Of a DNA stretch of 64,000 nt, positions 1 to 10,400 are shown one piece after another (within the stretch, counting starts at the first letter, position 1; every line of letters begins with the position of its first letter). The notes beneath the pieces were generated by a model. The model was not told the DNA's origin. It worked only from the letters and a program-made list of their open reading frames with translations, and searched no databases. The DNA comes from Raffaelea ambrosiae (taxonomy: Eukaryota > Ascomycota > Sordariomycetes > Ophiostomatales > Ophiostomataceae): positions 304,366 to 368,365 of the forward strand of contig PCDI01000015.1 in the NCBI GenBank assembly GCA_002778195.1, in the 5' to 3' direction. The position numbers and the translations under genes are program-made.

Positions 1-39
1 GTTCATTTTTGGCTGATCACGCGTCCCAAACGTCCAAAG

Positions 40-1461
40 GGCAACGCAGAGTCCATGGGCCTGCCCGAGGACCTCCACCTCACCGGCAACCAGTTTGGCA
101 ATGCCGTGTCCATCTTTTACGCCACCCACGTGGTCTTCGAGACGCCCTTCTCGGTCCTCTTGAAGATTGTCGGCCCTCGCCGGCTGCTGTCCACATGCAT
201 GCTGCTCTGGGGCATCGTCGGCCTCTGTACCGCCTTTGTCAAGACGATCGACCAGCTGTACGCCTGCCGTCTCCTCCTCGGCTTGTTCGAGTCCGGCCTG
301 GTCCCCTGCATCGACGCCTATCTCGGCATGGTCTACCTGCGCTCCGAGATGTCTACCAGAGTGGCCGTCTACTATACCTTTCGGGCCGTCGCCAGTGCCT
401 TTGGCGGGCTGCTGGCCACGGCCGCGTCGTACATGCACCGCGGTGCCTTGCACAGCTGGTCGTACCTGTTCCTGATCGAGGGCTGCATCACGGTGGCCCT
501 GGTGCCCGCGGTGTATTGGGTGTTCCCCGTCGACCCGCTCCGCGCGTGGTTTCTCAGCGACGACGAGAAAGCGGCGATGCGGCGGCGATTTGAGCGCAAC
601 CCGCACCTCGACATCGAGGACAAGTTCCGCTGGGCCGACGTCCTGTCCGCGTGGAGGGATCTCAAGGTGTGGGCGATTGCGGCGCTCGAGTTCTTTATCG
701 ACTTTTCGCTCTTTGGCTTTACCAACTTTCTGCCGTCACTGCTCAAGGGCATGGGCTTTGAGGGCTACAAGGCCCAGCTGATGACGGTTCCCGTCTATGC
801 CTGTGCCGCCATTGCCTTCTTTCTCATTGCTGCGGTGGCCGACCGGATCGGTATGCGCGGGCCTCCCTTGCTGTTTGCCCTTTTGTGTGCCGTGCTGGGC
901 TACGCCATCATGCTGGGGACAGAGAACACGACCGCGCGGTTTGTCTCGGTGTTTATCCTGTCGATTGGTGTTTTTACCACGGTATGCAGCCTTGCTCTTT
1001 TATGTTTTTTTTTTTATTTTTTATTTTATTTTATTTTTTGTTTATTTTTATTTTGATTTTTTGCCTCTCATACATGTATCTGTCGTTTCTCTTACTAATG
1101 TCTCTTCCTCTGTAAGACCGGTCTCAATATCGTTTGGCTAAACGCCAACGTATCTGGCTGCTTCAAACGAGCCACGGCAGTCGGCACTGTGCTGGCAGTC
1201 GCTGATATTGCCGGCACCGCAGCTGGCCAGCTCTACCGCGCGCAAGACCGGCCGCGGTACCTTCCCGCCGTCGACGTGTCCTTGGGCATCACATGCCTGG
1301 CCATTGCCATTGTGTGCTTGTTAGAGGCCGGCTACTATCTGGTCAATCAGAAGCGGGCGAGGACCATGGCCGAGATGGGCGGCGAAGAAGCCGTGACGGA
1401 CGAGATGTGGCGGCATGGTCAAAAGGACGACTATTCGCTGTACTTCAAGTACACGTTGTAA
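40..1461 (+). CDS. MFS transporter, allantoate permease (Dal5/ACS) family, 5' partial
   Basis: Major facilitator of the anion:cation symporter family that includes Dal5-type permeases; a plasma-membrane carrier of small organic anions, substrate not predictable. The upstream exon lies outside the window: bases 1-39 look like an intron tail (branch-like CTGAT, acceptor AAAG) and coding resumes at 40 with GNAESMGLPEDL, matching the GNAR.EGL..DL motif after TM1 of this family. Exon 40-981 joins exon 1117-1461 across a T-rich 135-nt intron (GTATGC, branch TACTAA, AG), restoring GVFTT-TGLNIVWLNANVSG in frame. About 428 residues are visible, with many hydrophobic segments and the LLLGLFESGLVP helix typical of the family. 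Convergent with the small Cys-rich gene and the NRPS. Membership of the siderophore locus is inferred from position only. Confidence 0.85.
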
Positions 1462-2371
1462 ATCGTTTACTCGGCCGTGAAAAAATATAAGGAATACAAT
1501 AGTCTGAGAAAGAAAAGAGACGGGCTCTAAGAAGGTTGGATACAAGCAGATGTTTTTCTTTCAACTTGATTCTTACTTGGCAAAAGTACATGAGTAGAGT
1601 GAGGCACTCCAACAATCTCGAGAGGCAGGCTCGGAAGCGCAGACAGACTGTGGACTGCACGTATACCACGGCCGGCGCTGATCGTCGGCCGTCAGCGCCT
1701 CGACACCGAGGACATCCTCCGTGGAAAGTTGCCTTGATGACCAGGCTGCAGAAAACGACCACGCAGACACGACGTCGCTTTTAAACGTAAAGTCCAAGGA
1801 GACGTTTGCCGTGAGCCATGCTGCGCCTCTTGGACGCCGAGACACGGGCCGCCCACGACGTGTTTGTGCGCACCATGCAGGCCCGTACCTTGAACGAGGA
1901 CGGGCTGAGCCAGGGCATGCCCTTGTTGTGGACGGCTCTTGACCCGAACGCGGCCCCTTGTTCGTTGACGGTGCAATCATCCGACGGCAACAGCCAAGGC
2001 CTCCTCCATCTAGCACGGGCTCATTGTACAGGGCAGTTGCTGCTGCATGAACAGACAGCCTTGTTGGCGACTGACGTTCCAGAATCTTGTTTTTTTTTCT
2101 ATAGGCCAGGGGTTCGTATCACACTCAGATATGTGTTTGTTTAGTTTCTAGTTTCATGTTGCTTGTTTCACATGCTTTAAGGCAAATCTTGTTTATGGTC
2201 AAGAACAATTCATGTTGAAGCATTGTTTTTGTTTTCTGAGTTCTGTTGGCGGGATTCTCTGCCCTGACGCACAGTCGTAAAGAAAAAAAGAAAAAAAAGA
2301 AAAAAAGATCATCGGAGAAATGCAAATCTGCCTTGTTCAGGTTCGGTCGTCGATCATGCCCCCTGCATCAT
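1462..2371. other. Spacer downstream of the MFS gene
   Basis: Holds the MFS 3' UTR. An ATG-initiated open frame of 108 codons (1818-2144, +) contains a GC-rich stretch but no recognisable motif and then runs into T-rich sequence; I do not call it a gene. A/T tracts lie at about 2090-2310. Confidence 0.5.
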
Positions 2372-2536
2372 TCATTTACTTGCACACGAAGAACACTTCC
2401 CTGCAAGGGTGTTCGTTTGTCCCGTCTGTACCCACGTGTAGGCTGGACAGTCTCGGCCACAGGGCTTGTTCACGGTATACGAGCCCTGCGTATGTCCGCA
2501 GGAATAGACGCTGGTGACGATGACAATGGCACACAT
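2372..2536 (-). CDS. Small Cys-rich protein, CGH...CxxxC...CxxC pattern
   Basis: A 54-codon reading frame too short for ordinary ORF calling. It starts MCAIVIVTSVYSCGH and ends GKCSSCASK, with Cys/His spacing C-x10-CGH, C-x3-C and C-x2-C. This resembles the many short fungal proteins with an MC...CGH...C..C...LxGxCxxC layout, probably zinc-binding, of unknown function. Eight bases upstream of the ATG is a 3' splice site (branch GCTAAC, acceptor CGTAG at 2545). A plausible donor GTAGGC at 2694 would give a 150-nt 5' UTR intron and remove an upstream ATG at about 2664. A TATATATA box on the same strand at 3013-3020 fits a promoter. Function unknown; coding status rests on composition, Cys pattern and splice context. 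Confidence 0.5.
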   Translation of the reverse strand: MCAIVIVTSVYSCGHTQGSYTVNKPCGRDCPAYTWVQTGQTNTLAGKCSSCASK

Positions 2537-3962
2537 TGTGGCTGCTACGATGCACTGTTAGCAAATACCCGAATGAAGCATGGTGCAGAGCAAGCAGAAC
2601 CGCCCGCCATTCCCATGGCGCACCGGCTGTGCTTGGCACTCGAAGACCAGCCTCGCTCTCTGCACATGGGGCACTTGAGGTTCTTGGGGCCTACTCGGGT
2701 CGGCGTGGACCGTTTGGAGGGCTGGGCAATGCTGGACTGTTTCCGGCTGCCTGTGACAGTACGCCAAGTAGCTTGGGACTTCCTTTGGAGGCGTCCGCAA
2801 GAGTCGTGGACGGCTTTTCTGTAGCGAGTGCTGTCAGTGCCTGCTGTGCCTGTTGTGCGTGTAGGGGAAACGTGGGGGGTTTCTTGCCAATGCTTGGGGT
2901 TCAGAAGGAGAGCCTGGAGGCACCGGAACGGGATGATGTTGTGCAGTGGTGTGTCTTGTGTGGTGTGTTTGAAAAAAAAGTAGGCAACAGACTCTGGCCT
3001 CGCAACCCCGGCTATATATACTTTTGGATAAGAGAGGCGAATACGTGACGCGAACAATGGTTGCCGTACTGTTGTGTGTGACTGGCACGGCTGCGAATCA
3101 CAGGCTCGTCAGACGTATCCGGCATGGGTTCGAGGCGATAGCAAGGAGGTGCTGGCCATGATAGCCGTGATTGGATGGCCCGACCTTGCTCACTTCTCCG
3201 TTCCCGATGCATCGTGTCTCCTTGTCCCACGTGCTTTCACTGACACACAACTCTCACTTGACACGGCCACGAATCGCCTGTAGCCCTTCACTTGGATGAC
3301 AGTGGCTACGAAGTCACTTGAATGGCCAGGGACGATTCCTGACCGGCTTGTACCTGTAAATCAATGTGGTATAGGGCATGTCGTTGTTGTTCCTCGAAAG
3401 CCACCCGCTGCAGTATCTCCAGATCGTATGAATTGCACAAGTCTACAGACATACACGTGCAACGATTCTCTACCGTATCTGAAAGGGACATTCTCCCAGT
3501 CCGTCACAACTGACGCGCCAGAGTTTCCCCTGGTGCGCAGCTTGGTCAGGTGCACCAGCTTGTCGCTGCACTGGTTCGAGTGGACGTCTGGCTTCGTTTG
3601 TTGGCGGATCGATTCTCAAGGTTCCTGGGGAGACGGGCATCTGTGTTGATTTTTCTTTTCGGTTGGGAGTGGCCCGTAGTGGATTTGTCGTGCTGATCGC
3701 ACGTAGGACGGAGAGGCTGTGTTTGCTAGTATGAATTCATTCTCAAACTACCATTCCCAATTTCCAAAACACCAGGATCTAAAAAACGAAAAAAAGAACA
3801 AAAGGAAATTTCAATAACAAGAAAAAAAACCGAGAAAAAAAAAAAGAAAATTCAACGAGAAAAAACCAAAAAAGAACAAACAGTCCCTACTCAACATCTC
3901 CACTCCCATCTCTCTTACTATTGCTCGACAAGAACGAACCCCTGGATAAAACAACTTCCACT
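2537..3962. other. Spacer before the NRPS 3' end
   Basis: Contains the proposed leader and intron of the small Cys-rich gene (2545-2694), its TATA-like box, and an A-rich block at 3780-3890 that is probably the 3' UTR side of the NRPS. I see no further supportable gene. Confidence 0.5.
3013..3020 (-). promoter_or_regulatory. TATA-like box of the small Cys-rich gene
   Basis: TATATATA read on the minus strand, followed by a CA-rich leader (about 2975-2930) of the kind common in fungal 5' UTRs, upstream of the 2372-2536 gene. Confidence 0.35.
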
Positions 3963-4417
3963 TCATTGATCCTCCAATACGTGGGCCAGCTCCACGCCAA
4001 ACTGCCGGACAAATTTGCCGACCCAATCTGCGTCACCGCGCAAGAGGTCCTCGTCACCACTCACGCCCACGCTCATGTTGCCACTCTGGTGCACCAATAC
4101 GTTAAAGTAGAGCTGCTGGTCGTGCATGTGCGACCGGTCCAAGGCATCCACGGTCGACGTCGCCGACGACGGCACCGTCGTGGTAAAGTACTCCGACGCG
4201 AGCGGCTCGCCCAGCTTGTGGCGCTGCAGCGCCTCCTGCACCTTGTCGGCCTCTTTGGCCTCTTTGGCCTCTTCGACACCCTGGGCCTGGGCATCGGCAT
4301 GGTCCCCCGCATAGAGGACGTTGATGGCAGTGTTGTACGGGGGCGCGAGCCGGCGCAGGTTGTCTGCCTGCGCAAACTTGGTGAGCTGGGCCAGATGCTC
4401 TCGCACGGCCTCCAGCG

Positions 4418-4455
<38 letters not shown>

Positions 4456-7400
4456 CCAACAGCCGCCACGTCGACGGTCAACGGCACCACGGCCATGGTC
4501 GGCACGCTCACGCCGGTGAGATCGAGCATCTGCGCGCCGTCGGCCGACGACAGCGAGCGCGAGGCATAGTTCATGCCAAAGGTGGGCCGCGTGCGCCCGG
4601 TCCGCCGGCCGAGGGCGCGCGCATAGGCCACGAGGATGGCCGCGGAGGTGCGCGTCTTGCTGCTGCGGGTGCCGGCCACGAGCGCGTCCGCCACGCTCGC
4701 GGGGAGAATCTCGGCAAAGGTGGCCTTGAAGTGCGGCCCCAACGGCGCCTGGCTCGGATGTGCGGTCCCGACGGCGGCGGTCCCGACGACGGCGGCGGCC
4801 GGTTGAACAAGGGTGTCCTGGGCGGCGGCCAGATGCTGCCGCCAGTACGCTTGCTCGGCTTCGGGCTGTCGGAACTGGAGGATGGCGCGCACGGCGGACT
4901 GGACAGACGGGTAGGTCCGCGGCGCCGGCGCCGCCGGCGCGCCGGAAAACAGGCGCACCAGGTCTCTCTGGATCATCTGGATGCTCCACGCGTCGTACAG
5001 GGCGTGGTGCACTCGGAGAACGACGGCGGCTCCGTCGGCGCCCGCGAGGAACGAAAGACGCGCGGGGGGGGTCCGGAGGTCGGACGCCTTGCTGTTGTTG
5101 CCCGCGCGCACATGTGTCTGAACCAGCTCCGCGACCGAGGCCGACGCATCGCGCACCGCTGTGAAGCGGGCGTGCGCGGACGCCGCGACGAGGCGCGCAT
5201 CGAGCGTCACCTGCACCAGGTCCCACGCAGAGCGGTCCGACGGGCCAGCAGCCGGGGCCAGCGCGACGAATGTGGTCTGCAAGATCTCGTGCGCCCGACA
5301 AAGCGCGGCCCAGTGCTCGGCCGCCTCGCTCGCGCCCATCGACGCATCGGCGACCCGGTACGCCCAGGGCGCCTCGAAGAATCTCTTGCCGCTGTGCAGC
5401 CACTGCTGCAAGGTGTCGCGCTGCCCGGCCAGGACGGGCGAGACAGACTGGATCTGGTCCGCCGCCAGGCCGAGCTTGTTGGCGGCCAACGCTTTCAGGG
5501 CCACCCCGTCACTCGACTCGGCCCGCCGATCCAGCGGATCCAGCGGCTCCTGCGTCTCGTTTCCTTGCCCAACCACTCTGCTCTTCTTCTTCTCCTCCTC
5601 CTCCTCCTCCTCCGCTTGGCCTCGCTGGACAATGTCTTGCACACTGGCGCCCCGGATGACGTCAAACACACTGATGTGGATGCCCATCTGCTTCTTCAGC
5701 ATGCTGGTGAAGCGGATGGCCGAGATGGAGTCCAGGCCCGCATTGACCAGCTTTGTGCCGTATCCAATCGTCTTGCCGCGGGCCCTGTTCCCCAGGACCC
5801 CCCGGGCCATCTGCAGAACAGCCTCGGCCTTTTCTGTCCACCCGTTCCGCTCGTGGCCATTGGCGTGGCCGTTGGCGTGGCCGTTGGCGTGGCCGTTGGC
5901 GTGGCCGTTGGCGTGGCCGTTGGCATGGCCGTTGGCATGCCCTTGGCTGTGGCGCACGCTGTTCTCTGGATCGACGCCTCGCGCAGCGCCGGCGAGGGAG
6001 ACATGGGCCGCCGGATCGAGAGCCGGGCTGTCCAGACTCGCCGAGGCCACATAGCGCAGGGCCGCGTGCAGCTGCGCGCCCAGGCGGCGGGCCTCGTCGT
6101 CGCCCACCTTGGCACGCAGCGCGCCGTGCAGCACCCCGTCTCGAATGCGGAAGCTGACGATGAGGGGGTAGTCGTCGTACGCGGGCCCGCCGCCGCCCCG
6201 CTCGGGCTCACCGGAGGGTTCATCGGAGGGTTCGGCCGGGGCGGGGGCGACGATGAGGTCGGCCCGGTCGCCTTCGGAGGGAGCAGCACCACCAGCACCA
6301 CCACCGACGACGCCGTCAAAGACAAACAAGCTCTGGAACAGGCCGGCGGCCGTGCTGACACCGTCCGGCCGCGACGACCGCCACGCCGTCTGGACGGCCC
6401 GCAGAGACGCCAGGCCGTTGGGCCCCCGGGCCTCGTCGCCCAGTGCCTGCAGCTGCGACAGGGCATCCGCGATGCTGGTCGACGCGCACGGTGCATCCTG
6501 GTGGCGGGCCATCTGGACGCGCAGGGGCACCGTGTTGATGGTGGGGCCCATGATGGCCTCGTCTCCCTGGTCGTCCTCGTCGTTGTCGCTGTGGCTGGCG
6601 GCCGCGGTGATGACCTCGCCAAAGACGACGTCGGCTTGCTTGTGGATGGTCTCGCCGAGCACCTTGGCCCAGGCGAGCTGCAGGGCCGCTTTGAGCGCCA
6701 CGCTGGCGGCGCGGCACCGGGCCTGCAGGCCGGCCAGCTCGGCGTCGCCCAGGGACCAGTACACGGCCGACGCGGCGTGCGCGGACGCGTCCGCCAGGGC
6801 CGCCGGCGTATACGTGTAGTCGTGCACGGTGCGCGTCCAGAAGGCGACGGCGCGGCCCTGCGCCATGTGCGACAGCCGGGCAAAGGGGCGGAACCGATAG
6901 AGCTTCGTCTTGGGCGGCAGCGGCGGCTGCTGGTGCCCGCCCGCACGAAGAAGCCGGCGGGCGTAGTTGTCGTTGAGCAGCCGCCACAGGGCGCGGATGG
7001 AGCCGGCATCGTAGAGCGCGTGGTGGATGCGGAGGCGGACCCGGCCGGAGGCGGAGACGTGCCAGTGGACGCGATCGCTCTGCTCGGCGGGCGCGACGAC
7101 GCCGACCCACGGCGCGTGGTCGTGGCCGGTGAAGACGAAGCGGGCGCGGAGGATCTCGCACGCCTGGACGGTGTCGTGGACGGCGGCGAAGAAGTGGGCA
7201 AAGTGCGGGGCGTCGCGCCGGCGGGCGTCGTCGGCGAGCTGCATCGTGTGCGTGTACGTGTAGGCCTGGTCGGCCAGGGCCATGGAGGCGCTCAGCATGC
7301 CCTCCTGGAGCGGCGTGGTCACAAAGAGGAGCTCGCCCGCCAGCTGCTGCAGCGTCTGCTCGTAAGGGGGGGGGGCGTCCGGATCGCCCGTCGGCTGCGG

Positions 7401-10400
7401 CGTCGAGAGGGCCGGGCCGTCCGGATGGCATGCCGGCTGCGGCGTCGAGGGGGCCGGGCCGCGGCGTGTCTGGGCGCGGCTCCTCTGGGCCTGCTGCACG
7501 AGACCGGCCACGCCCTGGACCGTGCGCGCGCGCATCACCGCATGGGGCGTGATGCCGAGGCCCTCGGCCCGGTTGATGCGCTTGACAAAGGAGAGAACAT
7601 TGAGCGAGTCGATGCCGAGCCGGTACAGCGACGTCGACGCGGGCGGCGCGGCGCGGACGGCGGCCTCGTCCAGGCCGAGGAGGCGGCAGGCGGTCGACTG
7701 CACGCACGCCAGGGCCGCCCGGAAGCTCTCGTCGGTCGGCGTCGACACGCCGGAGGGGCCGTTCGGGGTCCCCTTGGGATGGTCCACGAGAGCAAACTGC
7801 TGCACGCGGGCGGCCTCGTTGGCGGCCTGGGCGGCCGCCTTCTCGAACAAGACGCCGACGTCCGCCAGCTGCGCCTCGGTCAAGACGCCCGCGGACGCGA
7901 GCGTCAAGAGGATGCGGCCATCGGCGTGCAGGTCCACATCCAGCGTCAAGGCCAGGTCGATCTTGGCTTGTCCCGGCAGCGGCCGCATGCCGCCCGGCGC
8001 GGTGGCGGCCGGGCCGTCGTCGTCGTCGTCGTCGTTGTCGTCGGCACAGACGTTGATCGTCAAGAGGCTGTCAAACAGCGTCTCCTCGAGGCCCGCCCAG
8101 CGCTGGACCTGCCCGGCCGCGACGAGCGGCATGCTGCCGCGGCACGCGGCGGCGTGGCCTTGGTCCACCCGCCCGGCCAGCTGCGGCAGGGTCTCGCCGG
8201 CATCGCCGAGGCGCACGGCGTGGACGACCGTGTTGAGGCAGGGGCCGACAAAGCTGTCCACGTCCGCGGCGACGGGGCGCAGAAGGGACCGCAGCGACAT
8301 GGTGAACCCGTACACGATGGACGAGCTCCGGGTCAGGTGGGCGAGGCAGAGGACGGTGGCCAGCTGGAAGGCCGTGGACACGGAGACCGGGCCGCCTGCC
8401 GCCGCCGGCTGCTGCTGCTGGAGCGTCGCCTGCAGCTCGGCGGTGGTGTAGGCCAGGCGCCGGGTCCTGCGGGCCGACGTGTGTCGCGGGTTGCTGTTGT
8501 CCGCGCGGGCGGCGGCGTCGCGGCCGACGCGGCAGGGCGCCAGGCCGCGCAGCATGGCCTGCCACGCGTGCTTGACGTGGTCCCTCTCGTCGGCGGCCAG
8601 ATCGCAGCGGTGGGCGAGGCGGCGGAGCGTCGCGAGACTCTGGCCGGCCAGCCCGCTCTGGTCAGCGGCGGCGGCCACGGCGCGGCGGTCCGTGTGCGCA
8701 TGGCGGTACGCCTGCTCTATTTTCCGGCGCAGCAGGGCCACCGCAGCGCCGTCGTACAAGGCATGGTGCATCTGGAGGGAGACGACGGTCTGCGCCGATG
8801 CGCCCGCGCCGTCGTCGTCGCGGATGCGCAGGCGAATGGGTGGCCGCGTGCCCATCTGGGCGACCAGAGCGGCCGCGTCCTCGCTCGGCGGGCCGGCAAA
8901 GGGAGACGGCGGCGCGTCCAGCACCACCTGGAAGATGCGGCCGTCCTGCTCGCGCGGGACGAAGCAGGTGCGCAGCATGGCTTCGGAGGCGACCACCTGC
9001 TCGGCCGCCCGCTTCCACCGAGCGACGTCCGTGCCGGGCGCCAGCTGGAAGTCGAACCGGGCCACATAGGGAACGTCGCCACCGGCGGCGGCGGAGGAGG
9101 CGTCCCGGTCGCCCGAGACCTGCCAGTTGCGAGACAGCGCCACCAGAGACGACTGGAGAGGCAGACAGGGGAGGACGACGGCCACCTGGGCTCCATCCCG
9201 GCCCAGGCTCTGGGCACTCGGTCCAAGGTCTTGGAGAGTCAGCTCTCGCGGGGGGAGGTCGCCGGAAGCTGCCAAACTTGTTTTCGCGGGGAGGTCGCCG
9301 GAGGTCGCTAGACTTTCCCCGGGGAGGCTGCCGGAAGTGGCTAGACTTGCCCCGGGGAGGCTGCCGGAGGTCGCCGCGGCGCTGCCGTCTTGGGCGCCGG
9401 CCAGCGCGGCGAGCGAACCGACGGTGCACGACGGCGCGACCAGGTCGGCAAACGTCACCTGGCTCACCCCGCGCCGTCGCAGCACCGACAGCAGATGCAC
9501 GGCCGCAATGCTGTCGATGCCGAGGCTGCGGAGACTGCTCGCGGCGCGGACCACCACCGCCGTGGCCGGGCGGCCCAGGGCCTCCCGGAGCGCGGAGGCG
9601 ATTTCGTTCTCGGCGCTGGTCAGGGACGCGGAGGCGTCGTCGTCGGCGCCGGCGCCGCCGCCGCCGCCACCACTGCTCATCGTCGGCGCGCGGCTCTGCT
9701 GCTGCTGCTGCTGCTCCTCCCGGCGGGCGGCGTCGCGCACCAGCTGGATGATGCACTTGGTGTCGAGCTTGCCCGACGCGGCCAGGTAGGGCATCCTGGA
9801 CACCCACATCATCTCGGGCACCATAAAGGCCGGCAGCCCCTCCTGGCACGCCTGGTCGACGGCGGCGAGCACCGCCTGCAGCGCCTGGCTCGGGTGCGCC
9901 AGCAGCTCGGGCGCGGCCTCGCGCTCGGCCCGCAGCAGGCGGCTGCTCGTGCGCGCCAGCAGGCCGACCAGCCGCTGGTGGTCCACCACGGCGGCGGCCA
10001 CGTCCAGCGCACCCGCGCCCTGGTCGGCGACGGCCCGCCGGATGTGCGCCTCGACCTCGCCGATCTCGAAGCGCTGCCCGCGGATCTTGGTCTGCTGGTC
10101 GCGCCGGCCGAGGAACTCCACCGTGCCGTCGTGCATCATGCGCATCATGTCGCCCGTGCGGTAGATGCGGCGACGGCGACGAGACATGCTGTTGTCGGCA
10201 CCGTCAACGCCGTCCAACAAGGTGGTCTCTTGGAAGCTTTTGGCATTCTCGTCCGGCCGGTCGAGGTAGCCCACGGCGACCTGCGGCCCGGCAATGCAAA
10301 ACTCGCCCGGCTGGCCCCGGCGGGCCAGCACCTGCTCGCCCTCGTTGTTCTTGTCCTCGCCGCCGTCCGGCGCCGGGACGAGGAGCAGCGCCTGCAGGCC

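Noticed and set aside
1818..2144. 108-codon ATG frame after the MFS gene
   Set aside because: Lacks motifs, overlaps equally open minus-strand frames and ends in T-rich noncoding sequence.
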